Source: an uncultured Flavobacterium sp. (GTDB lineage Bacteria > Bacteroidota > Bacteroidia > Flavobacteriales > Flavobacteriaceae). Taken from it: a DNA stretch of 58,633 bases. The notes under the pieces are model-generated. The model made no database searches. It had not been told where the DNA came from and was given only the letters and a program-made list of their open reading frames with translations. Positions within the stretch are counted from its first letter, which is position 1, and every line of letters starts with the position of its first letter. The DNA is taken from positions 1 to 58,633 of the forward strand of contig NZ_CAMIHH010000007.1 of assembly GCF_946220915.1 (NCBI RefSeq). The letters are read 5' to 3'. Positions 45,896-54,121 of the stretch are shown piece after piece. The translations under genes were made by a program, and so were the position numbers.

Positions 45896-46774
45896 TTGGA
45901 TAAAAAGGTTTTTGTAATCATTGTCACTTACAACGGTGCGCACTGGATCGATAAGAATATCGGCTCATTGCTGGCATCGGCCTATCCGCTAAGCATTATT
46001 GCCGTCGACAATAACTCTACAGATGGTTCCGTAGCGCTCCTCGAAAAATATCCGCAGGTCCAGCTGGTAAGATCGCCCGAAAACCTTGGTTTTGGCAAAG
46101 CAAATAACATCGGAATGCAAATGGCTTTGGACCAGGGGGCTGATTACCTTTTCCTGCTCAACCAGGATGCATGGGTATTTGAAGATACGATTGGAAAGTT
46201 GATAGATGTTATGGAAATGGGCAATAAAAAAACAGGCATAGCCAGCCCGGCACATTTTATGGCAGACGAACAAACTTTAGATGCTAATTTTAAAACGTAC
46301 TTTTATCGCTCCACGCCGCTTCATACGACAGAGGGCCTCTTTTTTGTGAAATTCGTCAATGCTGCCGCCTGGATGGTAAGCCGCGAATGTGTTGAAAAGG
46401 TTGGTTTTTTTGAACCGCTCTTCGGGCATTACGGCGAAGACAGAAACTACTGCGACCGTGTGCTTTACCATGGTTTTTTGATATTGATCGACCGGAATGC
46501 CAGGGTTGTCCACGACCGTATCATTACCCGCAATTTCAATAAAGACCTTACCCAAAGCAAATATAAGATCCTGGCCACGCTCATAGACCCTAATCATAGC
46601 CTTGTCAGTGCATACGCACGGGGATTGAAAGAATCGCTTGGCCTGCCGAAATATTTCAGTAAATTTTACGGCAGGGCACAAGCAAGGCAAATGGCCAAAA
46701 CACTCCTGGGCTATTATTGGAACTGGATTACAAAACCGGGAGAGGTAAGCGCCGCCCGTAAACGCGCCAAATGA
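45896..46774 (+). CDS. glycosyltransferase family 2, rhamnosyltransferase-like
   Basis: The frame has no ATG near its beginning. The TTG at 45896 gives a protein of about 292 residues that starts immediately before the conserved KKVFVIIVTYNGAHWI strand. GT2 motifs are IAVDNNSTDGS, ENLGFGKANNIGMQ and the metal-site region LFLLNQDAWVFED, a pattern seen in dTDP-rhamnosyltransferases. The acceptor region contains VSRECVEKVGFFEPLFGHYGEDRNYC. Its stop overlaps the flippase start by four bases (ATGA), so the two are translationally coupled. The start codon is uncertain. Donor sugar is inference. Confidence 0.82.
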   Translation: MDKKVFVIIVTYNGAHWIDKNIGSLLASAYPLSIIAVDNNSTDGSVALLEKYPQVQLVRSPENLGFGKANNIGMQMALDQGADYLFLLNQDAWVFEDTIGKLIDVMEMGNKKTGIASPAHFMADEQTLDANFKTYFYRSTPLHTTEGLFFVKFVNAAAWMVSRECVEKVGFFEPLFGHYGEDRNYCDRVLYHGFLILIDRNARVVHDRIITRNFNKDLTQSKYKILATLIDPNHSLVSAYARGLKESLGLPKYFSKFYGRAQARQMAKTLLGYYWNWITKPGEVSAARKRAK

Positions 46775-48243
46775 TGGAAAGGCAAAGTGCAGCACCCATG
46801 AAGCAGGTGGTTTGGTTTGCCATTGTGAACTACCTTGGCACTGGCATAGGCATTATATCGTCGCTGCTCATTTATCCAAAAAACTATGAATTTCAGGGCA
46901 TAGTGCGCTACATAGACAGTATATCCCAGCTTTTATTCCCCCTCATGGTTTTGGGTGCAAGCCAGTCGCTCATCAAGTTTTACCCGGCACTCAATGAGCA
47001 GCGGCAAAAGCAGCTGTTCAACTATAGCGTTCTTTCGGTATCGTTAGTAAGCATTATTGTGTTCGCGGGGGTGTTGCTATACGAAGGTTTTGGCAGCCCT
47101 GAGTATAGAGGCCTCGCATATTTTGCCTTTCCCATAGCAGTAGCGCTCGCATTTATAGAACTGTTTAAAAAGCAGCTGCAGGACCTGCAAAAAATCGCTG
47201 TCCCGGCCATGTTCGAGAAAATCATCCCCAAACTTGCATTGCCTGCCGCGTTTCTTTTGCTGCTTTATATGGGTATTTCCCGCAACGAAGCATTATGGCT
47301 TTACATGAGCGGATTTTTACTGATATTGCTTTTTACATCCATGTACCTTTTCAGGCGTTACAAGCCGGGTTTCAATTACCGTTTTAAAACACTTTTCGGA
47401 GAGATTTCGCGTAAAGAATATTTTCGCTACAGCCTGTACTCCTTTGCCGGGAGTTTAGGGTCACTGCTGGCTTTCCGCATCGATGGGATCATCATTCCCC
47501 AAATGATGTCGATGGAAGACAATGGTGTATTTAGCAACGGCGCCATGCTGGCAACAACACTTCAAATACCGGCCATTGGCATGTTTGCCCTTTATGCGCC
47601 CATCATTTCGGGTTACCTGCGTAACGATAATATGGCAGATCTCAATATAAAATACAAGGAAATTGCCCGGCTGCTGTTCTTCATCGGGGCGGTGCTGTAT
47701 GGCTGCATAGCGATAGGCATCGAAGACCTTTTCCACCTTATGCCCGATTATGAAAAGCTGAAAGCAACCATCCCGATCATAGAAATATTGGGCTTTAGCG
47801 TACTCATCAACATGGCTACGGGCTTCAATGGCGAGATCATAACCTATTCCAGGTATTACCGCTTCAACCTGGTAGCCGTGCTGCTGCTGATCGTGCTTAA
47901 CGTGTCACTCAACTTTTGGTTCATAGGCAAAGGCTACGGGATTGTGGGTGTTGCATGCGCATCGTTCATCAGTATGACACTCTTCAATATCAGTAAGCTG
48001 GTATTCATCTATAAAAAATTCGGACTGCTGCCTTTCGATAAAAAATTCTTTTGGATGGGAAGCATCTTTGCGGTTGCAGGCGGCGTAGTATACTTTGTGC
48101 CATCAACGCCCTCCCATCTTATTACCCTCATCTACAAAACGGGGCTATACATCATCATTACTGGCATCGCCATTTACAGGCTAAGGCTCGTATATCAGGT
48201 AAATGCAGCGATAGATGCGATTTTGGCAAAAATGAAAAAGTAA
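46771..48243 (+). CDS. oligosaccharide flippase (MATE/Wzx-like)
   Basis: This 490-residue membrane protein has 12-14 hydrophobic segments and the polysaccharide-export flippase pattern: an N-terminal VVWFAIVNYLGTGIGIISSLLIYP helix, SQSLIKFYPAL, then repeated membrane pairs and a Lys-rich end. It would move lipid-linked sugars across the inner membrane. The four-base overlap with the GT2 gene upstream ties it to glycan synthesis. No polymerase or ligase gene is nearby, so the pathway must be completed elsewhere. Confidence 0.87.
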   Translation: MMERQSAAPMKQVVWFAIVNYLGTGIGIISSLLIYPKNYEFQGIVRYIDSISQLLFPLMVLGASQSLIKFYPALNEQRQKQLFNYSVLSVSLVSIIVFAGVLLYEGFGSPEYRGLAYFAFPIAVALAFIELFKKQLQDLQKIAVPAMFEKIIPKLALPAAFLLLLYMGISRNEALWLYMSGFLLILLFTSMYLFRRYKPGFNYRFKTLFGEISRKEYFRYSLYSFAGSLGSLLAFRIDGIIIPQMMSMEDNGVFSNGAMLATTLQIPAIGMFALYAPIISGYLRNDNMADLNIKYKEIARLLFFIGAVLYGCIAIGIEDLFHLMPDYEKLKATIPIIEILGFSVLINMATGFNGEIITYSRYYRFNLVAVLLLIVLNVSLNFWFIGKGYGIVGVACASFISMTLFNISKLVFIYKKFGLLPFDKKFFWMGSIFAVAGGVVYFVPSTPSHLITLIYKTGLYIIITGIAIYRLRLVYQVNAAIDAILAKMKK

Positions 48244-48340
48244 TTTTTTTGGGCGTGCCGGCTTCGTTGTTACGCCGTCGGGCTTTCGCTTGTGTCTGCT
48301 CCTTGTATTACGCAGGATCCGGCTTCACGCACCGAAAAAG
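48244..48340. repeat. degenerate intergenic repeat after the flippase gene
   Basis: The segment starts GGGCGTGCCGGC and contains GTCGGGCTTTCGC, a block pattern I remember from dispersed Flavobacterium intergenic repeats of the form GGGCGTGCC...GTCGGGCTTTCCGC. It is noticeably richer in G and C than nearby intergenic DNA. No coding potential is seen. A single copy is visible here, so the repeat call rests on recall. Confidence 0.4.
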
Positions 48341-48373
48341 AAACCCTGGGGATTTTTCAAATTCCCAGGGTTT
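48341..48373. terminator. terminator between the flippase and KAS III genes
   Basis: The stem AAACCCTGGG / CCCAGGGTTT lies in the gap between the convergent genes. T-rich sequence follows in part only, so termination strength is uncertain. Confidence 0.65.
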
Positions 48374-48434
48374 AAAGTATTTACAGGATCAAAATCCGTG
48401 ATCAGCATGATCCGCTTTTATCCGTGTTTCAAAA

Positions 48435-49493
48435 TCAAACCCTATATACAAAAGCATTAATGTTCATGCCTGCGCCTACCGATGCAAAAATAACAACATC
48501 GCCTTTAGATAATTTCTGGCCTTCAAGCCTTCCTTTTATCATAAGGTCATATAGGGTAGGGATGGTTGCTACGCTGCTGTTGCCCAGCTTCCCGATGCAC
48601 ATGGGCATGATGTCCTTTGCAAAGTTATGGCCGTAAAGCTTAAAGAAACGCTGTACAATCGCCTCGTCCATCTTTTCATTGGCCTGGTGGATGAGCACTT
48701 TGGTAATATCCTCTATGCCAAGGCCACTTTTATCAAGGCACTCCTTCATGGCCAGTGGCACCTGGTTCAGGGCAAACTCATATATCTTCCTGCCATGCAT
48801 CTTTATATAGCGTACATCGGGGTCATGGTCAGTGTTAAACGAATTCCCGAAATGTAAAAAATAGGCTTCATCATGTGTAAATGAGGCCGTTTCATGGGCC
48901 AGTATGCCGCCTTCCTCTTCAGTTGCCTCGATCACTGTTGCCCCAGCCCCGTCAGAATAGATCATGCTGTCCCTGTCGTGCGGGTCTACCACGCGCGATA
49001 GTGTTTCTGCGCCTATGACAAGGCACTTTCCTGCCATGCCTGCTTTTATGAAAGCCTGTGCCTGTATCACGCCCTCTACCCACCCGGGACATCCGAAAAG
49101 GATATCGTAGGCTACGCATTTCGGGTTTTTTATCTTCAGGCTGTGCTTTACCCGTGCCGCAAGGCTGGGCAGTATGTCGGTCTGTATGGCGCCATTGCGA
49201 ACATTGCCAAAGTTGTGGGCAAATATGATATAATCCAGCGTTTCGGGGTCAACGCCCGAATCTTCTATGGCTTTTTCAGCAGCAAAAAAGGCAATGTCAG
49301 CTGTCTGCAGGTTATCTTCAACATAACGCCGTTCTTCGATTCCGGTAATTTGCCTGAATTTATCGGTCACCACCTCATTAGAATAGGGCAGGGGTGTGCC
49401 ATCATCATTCAGGAATACATGCCTGGCAAAGTCAGCATTCGTAACCGTCATTGTGGGTATATAACTTCCGGAACCGGTAATCTTAATATTCAT
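48435..49493 (-). CDS. 3-oxoacyl-ACP synthase III family protein (FabH-like)
   Basis: This 352-residue thiolase-fold enzyme has the KAS III triad Cys135 (DILFGCPGWVEG), His269 (VLIHQAN) and Asn305 (KLGNSSVAT). FabH-type enzymes condense acyl-CoA with malonyl-ACP. The insert around NDDGTPLPYSNEVV near residue 30 makes it longer than housekeeping FabH (about 317 residues), so it may belong to a specialised KAS III group instead of general fatty-acid initiation. No other fatty-acid gene is adjacent. The product cannot be deduced. It is preceded by a gap with an AT-rich hairpin and the truncated hemoglobin gene. Confidence 0.85.
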   Translation of the reverse strand: MNIKITGSGSYIPTMTVTNADFARHVFLNDDGTPLPYSNEVVTDKFRQITGIEERRYVEDNLQTADIAFFAAEKAIEDSGVDPETLDYIIFAHNFGNVRNGAIQTDILPSLAARVKHSLKIKNPKCVAYDILFGCPGWVEGVIQAQAFIKAGMAGKCLVIGAETLSRVVDPHDRDSMIYSDGAGATVIEATEEEGGILAHETASFTHDEAYFLHFGNSFNTDHDPDVRYIKMHGRKIYEFALNQVPLAMKECLDKSGLGIEDITKVLIHQANEKMDEAIVQRFFKLYGHNFAKDIMPMCIGKLGNSSVATIPTLYDLMIKGRLEGQKLSKGDVVIFASVGAGMNINAFVYRV

Positions 49494-49525
49494 ATTGAGC
49501 CTAATTTAAAGCTAAGTTAGTCAAT

Positions 49526-49570
49526 AAAATAATATACGGCGTTAAATAAATTATGCGCGCATATTATTTT
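49526..49570. repeat. AT-rich hairpin between the globin and KAS III genes
   Basis: AAAATAATAT at 49526-49535 is perfectly inverted at 49561-49570, with CG-rich inner sequence that pairs only in part. It lies 46 bases downstream of the globin stop and upstream of the KAS III start at 49493. It may be a weak terminator or an operator. Confidence 0.4.
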
Positions 49571-49615
49571 AAACGGTCTAAGTACTATAATGATGAATAA
49601 TCACAAAAGCGGAAA

Positions 49616-49987
49616 TTATTGTGCAGATAATTTGATTTTCATTACCGTGGCAATAGAAACCGCCCTCGTCTTTATCTTTTCAGCATTAAGACCTTCATAG
49701 TGCCCGTCTACGGTGTCGTAGAAATGTTTAAGCCAGGTATCGAAGTGCGCTTCGGTAAGCCTTTCCTTCAGGTTCAGGTCCATATGCACCTGCATGGGGT
49801 TATTGTGGTAATTGCCGGTATGGAAAATACTCAGTTCCCAAAAATCGGCCAGTATTGGTAAATGATGGGAGAGGTCAATTTTTGCTACATCAGTAAATAG
49901 GTAACTTACAGCCGGATCCTTCAGGAGCTTATTGTAAAATTCGGCGAGCAGAAACTCAAGGTCCTGCCTGTTTTCAATGTCTTTCAT
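49616..49987 (-). CDS. group III truncated hemoglobin
   Basis: This 123-residue globin has the short two-over-two fold of truncated hemoglobins. Its features fit group III: FYNKLLKDP and VSYLFTDVAKIDLSHHLPILADFWE in the N-terminal half, the proximal histidine His68 in NPMQVHMDLNL, and HFDTWLKHFYDTVD. Proteins of this group bind oxygen or nitric oxide, but their roles are poorly known. It sits alone between an intergenic palindrome and the KAS III gene, so there is no operon clue. Confidence 0.88.
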   Translation of the reverse strand: MKDIENRQDLEFLLAEFYNKLLKDPAVSYLFTDVAKIDLSHHLPILADFWELSIFHTGNYHNNPMQVHMDLNLKERLTEAHFDTWLKHFYDTVDGHYEGLNAEKIKTRAVSIATVMKIKLSAQ

Positions 49988-50079
49988 AAGGAATATTTGC
50001 TACGAATTACGCGAATTTCATTAATTTGTAAAATGATGGAGGTCATTTAAAAGTTTAGCTAAGATTACAATATTTTTTG

Positions 50080-50197
50080 ACACATCCCTAACCCCTCTCA
50101 AGACGGGAAGAGTTTCACTCAGCCCAATACCAGTATGTTTTAAAGGTTTGAGTAAGTGCGTCTGAGTGTTCTCTCTTGAGAGGGATTAGGGGTGTGT
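50080..50197. repeat. 118-base palindromic element
   Basis: The arm ACACATCCCTAACCCC (continuing to 50104) is matched at nearly all of 25 positions by the reverse complement of 50173-50197. Inside, AGAG...CACTCAG near 50107 is partly mirrored by CTGAGTG...CT near 50162. The whole could fold into one long hairpin. It lies between the globin and ATP-grasp genes and is not coding. The layout resembles small non-autonomous (MITE- or REP-like) elements. Confidence 0.6.
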
Positions 50198-50217
50198 TTT
50201 ATATTATGGACAAAGCT

Positions 50218-51012
50218 TTAACCCATTATCCACCCCGAAGCATATGCCACAAACGCTTCATTAATAAACGGGAATACTGTTACATTCGGAATGTGGTTTA
50301 CCTCAAGAAGGTGCCGCTGCCCATCTTTTCCAACCATATAATCAACACCCACGGCATCAAGGTTAAAGTGCTTTGCAATGTTGCGGCTATCTTCCAGCAG
50401 TTCACGGTCAATATCCATTTCCCATGAACCTTCATTATGTATCGACTTCAGCCAGCCATCGCCCGTAAGCCGAATTTGCCAGTGCCTGTCGCCAACGATC
50501 ATGATACGGACTGCTTCCCCATCTATAAAGGGCTCGATTACCGATGTTTCGCTGCTTTCCCAATCGCCGCTAAATTTATGCTTGTCCTCACCGCAGTGCC
50601 ATATGCCCCATTTCGCCACCACTTCGGTTTCCGAGTGTATGGGCTGCCTGCCTATGGCCATGCCGCGTTTACTGGTGCCAAATTTAGTTATCCGTAATGC
50701 CCGCACCAGTCCCGGAATGCGCTGCCTCAGGTCCATCATGCCCAATGCGTCAGGAAGGCAAGGGCCGTTCCATAACGCCAGCAGCGTAAGAAAATCAACA
50801 TCAGTTTCGAAAATGCCATGGAAAATTACCTTGTCGACAATTAAATATTTGCCAGGTACCGAAGTGCTTTCCACAAACAGTTCACCTGCGGTAAGTTTCA
50901 CATTTGGCAGCATGTCATAATGCACTACAAGATACCCGAACTCCAGGTTTTGGCGTATGGCGTTTACCTCTTTTTCTTCAAGCCCAACGATAAGGATCCT
51001 CTTTTTTTCCAT
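50218..51012 (-). CDS. ATP-grasp-like protein of unknown substrate
   Basis: I do not recognise a named family for this 264-residue protein. The C-terminal part has the ATP-grasp metal-binding layout: GVDYMVGKDG (Asp224) followed by LLEVNHIPNV (Glu237, Asn239). The middle contains EPFIDGEAVRIMIVGDRHW, resembling the ATP-binding strand of RimK/GshB-like ligases, and AIGRQPIHSETEV. The N-terminal region (KRILIVGLEEKEVNAIRQNL) looks like a small Rossmann-type preATP-grasp domain. The usual ATP-binding lysines are not obvious. If active it would ligate an acid to an amine. Its neighbours (globin, gcvP) give no metabolic clue. Confidence 0.65.
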   Translation of the reverse strand: MEKKRILIVGLEEKEVNAIRQNLEFGYLVVHYDMLPNVKLTAGELFVESTSVPGKYLIVDKVIFHGIFETDVDFLTLLALWNGPCLPDALGMMDLRQRIPGLVRALRITKFGTSKRGMAIGRQPIHSETEVVAKWGIWHCGEDKHKFSGDWESSETSVIEPFIDGEAVRIMIVGDRHWQIRLTGDGWLKSIHNEGSWEMDIDRELLEDSRNIAKHFNLDAVGVDYMVGKDGQRHLLEVNHIPNVTVFPFINEAFVAYASGWIMG

Positions 51013-51106
51013 TTTATTTTCGATTTATAATTTCCTCAATAGTTTTTGTTTTGGTTTAGTTGTGTTGATGATTTTAATGTAGAGACGGAATGCGGATTGC
51101 AACCAT

Positions 51107-51132
51107 AAAAAAAGGCTGCCCTGTGGCAGCCT
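51107..51132 (-). terminator. gcvP terminator
   Basis: On the minus strand, AGGCTGCC / GGCAGCCT with a four-base loop is followed by seven T bases, nine bases after the gcvP stop. Confidence 0.9.
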
Positions 51133-51140
51133 CTTCCTGA

Positions 51141-53990
51141 TTAGTTTTCCATATACGCTTCGATTGGCGCGCAGGAGCAAATCAAATTTCGGTCACCGTA
51201 GGCATCATCAACCCTCCTTACGCCCGGCCAGAATTTGTTTTCTTGCAGGTACTCCAGCGGGAATGCGGCCTTCTCCCTTGTGTAAGGAAGTGTCCAGTTA
51301 TCAGTTGTAAGCATCGCAAGCGTGTGCGGCGCATTTTTCAGTACGTTGTTTTTATCATCGGCATCAGATTCTTCAATCTCTTTACGGATGGATATCATCG
51401 CATCGCAAAAACGGTCAAGCTCCTCAAGGTTTTCGCTTTCGGTTGGCTCGATCATCAGCGTACCTGCTACAGGGAACGACACAGTAGGGGCGTGGAAGCC
51501 ATAGTCCATCAGGCGCTTGGCAATATCCGTTACCTCGATGCCGTTTGCTTTAAACGGACGGCATTCGATGATCATTTCGTGTGCAGCCCTTCCCATTTCG
51601 CCGGTATACAGCGTTTCATAATGGCCGCTCAGCCTTTCCTTGATATAGTTGGCATTCAGTATTGCGTGGTGCGTTGCGCTCGTAAGCCCATCTGCGCCAA
51701 GCATTGTTATGTATCCGTAAGAGATAAGGCATACCAGGGCCGATCCCCATGGAGCCGCCGATATAGCCGTAATGGCCGTTTCGCCGCCTGTAGGTATTAC
51801 AGGATTGGTAGGCAGGAACGGGACTAAATGTTTTGCTACGCAGATAGGGCCAACGCCAGGGCCTCCGCCACCGTGAGGTATTGCGAAAGTTTTATGCAGG
51901 TTCAGGTGGCATACGTCGGCACCTATGGTTGCAGGGTTGGTCAATCCTACCTGTGCGTTCATGTTTGCGCCATCCATATATACCTGTCCGCCGTTCTCAT
52001 GGATCATGTTCGTGATCTCAATGATCGATGCTTCATACACGCCGTGCGTCGACGGGTAAGTTACCATAAGGCAGGCAAGGTTGTCCTTATATTGTATGGC
52101 TTTAGCCTTAAGGTCTTCCACGTCGATGTTGCCGTTTTCCGAAGTCTTGGTCACAACCACCTGCATTCCTGCCATGTTGGCTGTTGCAGGGTTAGTGCCG
52201 TGTGCCGAAGCCGGGATTAGCGCAATGTTCCTGTGGCCTTCGCCGCGCGACTCGTGGTAGGCACGTATTACCATAAGGCCCGCATACTCGCCCTGTGCAC
52301 CTGAGTTTGGCTGTAGCGTAGTGCCCGCAAAACCGGTAATTACATTAAGCTGTTCCTCAAGTTTCGCCAGCATTTGCTGGTAGCCTTCGGCCTGTTCAAT
52401 TGGGGCAAACGGGTGGATGCTGTTCCAGTTGGCCATGCTTAGCGGAAGCATTTCAGAGGCCGCATTAAGCTTCATGGTGCATGATCCAAGCGATATCATA
52501 GAGTGGTTCAGTGCAAGGTCCAGGCGCTCCAGCTTTTTGATGTAACGCATGATAGCCGTTTCGCTGTGGTATTTATTGAACACATCGTGCCTGAGGAATT
52601 CGCTGGTCCTCTTAACCGAATCCGGTATCGCAGAGCCTCCTGACAATCCAGTTACAGTTTCGGCAGTTTTTCCTGCCGCTTCTGCAAATACGGCAAGTAT
52701 GTCGTTGATGTCTTTTATAGATGTCGTTTCATTGAACGAAATAGAGATTGTATCAGCATCTGTATAATAGAAGTTGATCTCTTTCTTTTCGGCAGCAGCC
52801 TTTACTTTTGCAGCATCCGCTTTTACGAGGATAGTGTCAAAGAAAGCCGAATTGGTTTGGTATACGCCCAGTTTGTTCAATGCATCGGCAGTGGTCACGG
52901 CAGATGCGTGTACTTTATCGGCAATGTACCCAAGCCCTTTTGGCCCATGGTACACGGCATACATACCCGCCATAACGGCAAGCAGTACCTGCGCGGTACA
53001 TATGTTGGAAGTCGCCTTTTCGCGTTTGATGTGCTGCTCGCGTGTCTGCAATGCCATGCGTAGCGCACGGTTGCCATTTGCATCTACAGTCACCCCGATG
53101 ATCCTGCCCGGCATGCTGCGCTTGTATTCTTCTTTTGTACAGAAGAAGGCAGCGTGCGGCCCGCCGTAACCCATAGGAATACCGAAACGCTGGGTAGTGC
53201 CTACTACAACATCAGCGCCCATTTCGCCCGGCGAAGTCAATTTTACAAGACTAAGGATATCAGCAGCAACGGCTGTTTTTATTTCTTTCTCTTTTGCTTT
53301 CGCGATGAAACCGGCATAATCATATATCTGGCCATATTTGCCAGGGTATTGCAGTATCGCCCCGAAGAAATCGTCGCCAAAGGTAAACTCCTCATGGTTG
53401 CCAACAACAAGCTCTACGCCTATCGGGGTAGAACGCGTTTGCAGTACTGAAAGTGTTTGTGGCAATATCTCTTCAGAAACAAAGAATTTATTTACGTTGT
53501 TTTTCTTTTGGTCGCGTGTACGCACGTCGAACAGAAGTGCCATGGCCTCTGCGGCGGCAGTACCCTCGTCAAGCAATGAAGCGTTGGCGATCTCCATGCC
53601 CGATAGCTCGATTACCGTGGTCTGGTAGTTCAACAATGCCTCAAGGCGGCCCTGTGCTATTTCGGCCTGGTAAGGCGTGTAGGCAGTATACCAGCCCGGG
53701 TTTTCGAAAATATTGCGCTGTATGGGGGCAGGCACAATGGCAGGGTGGTAGCCCAGGCCTATGTACGACCTGTATATTTTATTCCTGCTGCCCAATTGCT
53801 GGATGTGGCTCATGTACTCATATTCGGTCATGGCGGGCTCCAGGTTTAACGGGGCTTTCAGGCGGATGTCGTCCGGAAGTGTTTCGTAGATCAGCTGGTC
53901 AATGGATTCAACCCCAATGGCCTTAAACATATGTTGCATATCAGCCTCTCGTGGCCCGATATGCCTTAATGCAAAAGCATCTGTTTTCAT
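51141..53990 (-). CDS. gcvP: glycine dehydrogenase (decarboxylating), P protein
   Basis: The P protein of the glycine cleavage system decarboxylates glycine using pyridoxal phosphate and passes the aminomethyl group to the H protein. From the ATG at 53990 it has 949 residues, the size of the single-chain (fused) form; an ATG nine codons earlier is less likely because the family N terminus begins near DAFALRHIGP. The PLP lysine is Lys700 in HLNLHKTFAIPHGGGGPG. N- and C-terminal halves are the usual duplicated PLP folds. The gene stands alone; gcvT and gcvH are not in the window. No glycine riboswitch is visible in the 131-base upstream gap. Confidence 0.95.
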   Translation of the reverse strand: MKTDAFALRHIGPREADMQHMFKAIGVESIDQLIYETLPDDIRLKAPLNLEPAMTEYEYMSHIQQLGSRNKIYRSYIGLGYHPAIVPAPIQRNIFENPGWYTAYTPYQAEIAQGRLEALLNYQTTVIELSGMEIANASLLDEGTAAAEAMALLFDVRTRDQKKNNVNKFFVSEEILPQTLSVLQTRSTPIGVELVVGNHEEFTFGDDFFGAILQYPGKYGQIYDYAGFIAKAKEKEIKTAVAADILSLVKLTSPGEMGADVVVGTTQRFGIPMGYGGPHAAFFCTKEEYKRSMPGRIIGVTVDANGNRALRMALQTREQHIKREKATSNICTAQVLLAVMAGMYAVYHGPKGLGYIADKVHASAVTTADALNKLGVYQTNSAFFDTILVKADAAKVKAAAEKKEINFYYTDADTISISFNETTSIKDINDILAVFAEAAGKTAETVTGLSGGSAIPDSVKRTSEFLRHDVFNKYHSETAIMRYIKKLERLDLALNHSMISLGSCTMKLNAASEMLPLSMANWNSIHPFAPIEQAEGYQQMLAKLEEQLNVITGFAGTTLQPNSGAQGEYAGLMVIRAYHESRGEGHRNIALIPASAHGTNPATANMAGMQVVVTKTSENGNIDVEDLKAKAIQYKDNLACLMVTYPSTHGVYEASIIEITNMIHENGGQVYMDGANMNAQVGLTNPATIGADVCHLNLHKTFAIPHGGGGPGVGPICVAKHLVPFLPTNPVIPTGGETAITAISAAPWGSALVCLISYGYITMLGADGLTSATHHAILNANYIKERLSGHYETLYTGEMGRAAHEMIIECRPFKANGIEVTDIAKRLMDYGFHAPTVSFPVAGTLMIEPTESENLEELDRFCDAMISIRKEIEESDADDKNNVLKNAPHTLAMLTTDNWTLPYTREKAAFPLEYLQENKFWPGVRRVDDAYGDRNLICSCAPIEAYMEN

Positions 53991-54016
53991 GTGTGTTGCG
54001 TATAATTTTTGAAGCA

Positions 54017-54044
54017 CAAAAGTAATTATTTAAATTCAAACAAA
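54017..54044 (-). promoter_or_regulatory. promoter candidate for gcvP
   Basis: On the minus strand TTTG is followed, after 16 bases, by TACTTTTG (full match to TAnnTTTG). The gcvP ATG is at 53990, leaving a leader of about 20 bases. Confidence 0.55.
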
Positions 54045-54121
54045 AATGCTATTGTGGCCGACTTTTTGTGAATTTTTCATTACAGATATGTTACTGTTGT
54101 GATATTCGTTATTTTTACGAA

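Noticed and set aside
53991..54121. Glycine riboswitch before gcvP
   Set aside because: The 131-base divergent gap has no paired aptamer-like structure and the predicted leader is only about 20 bases.
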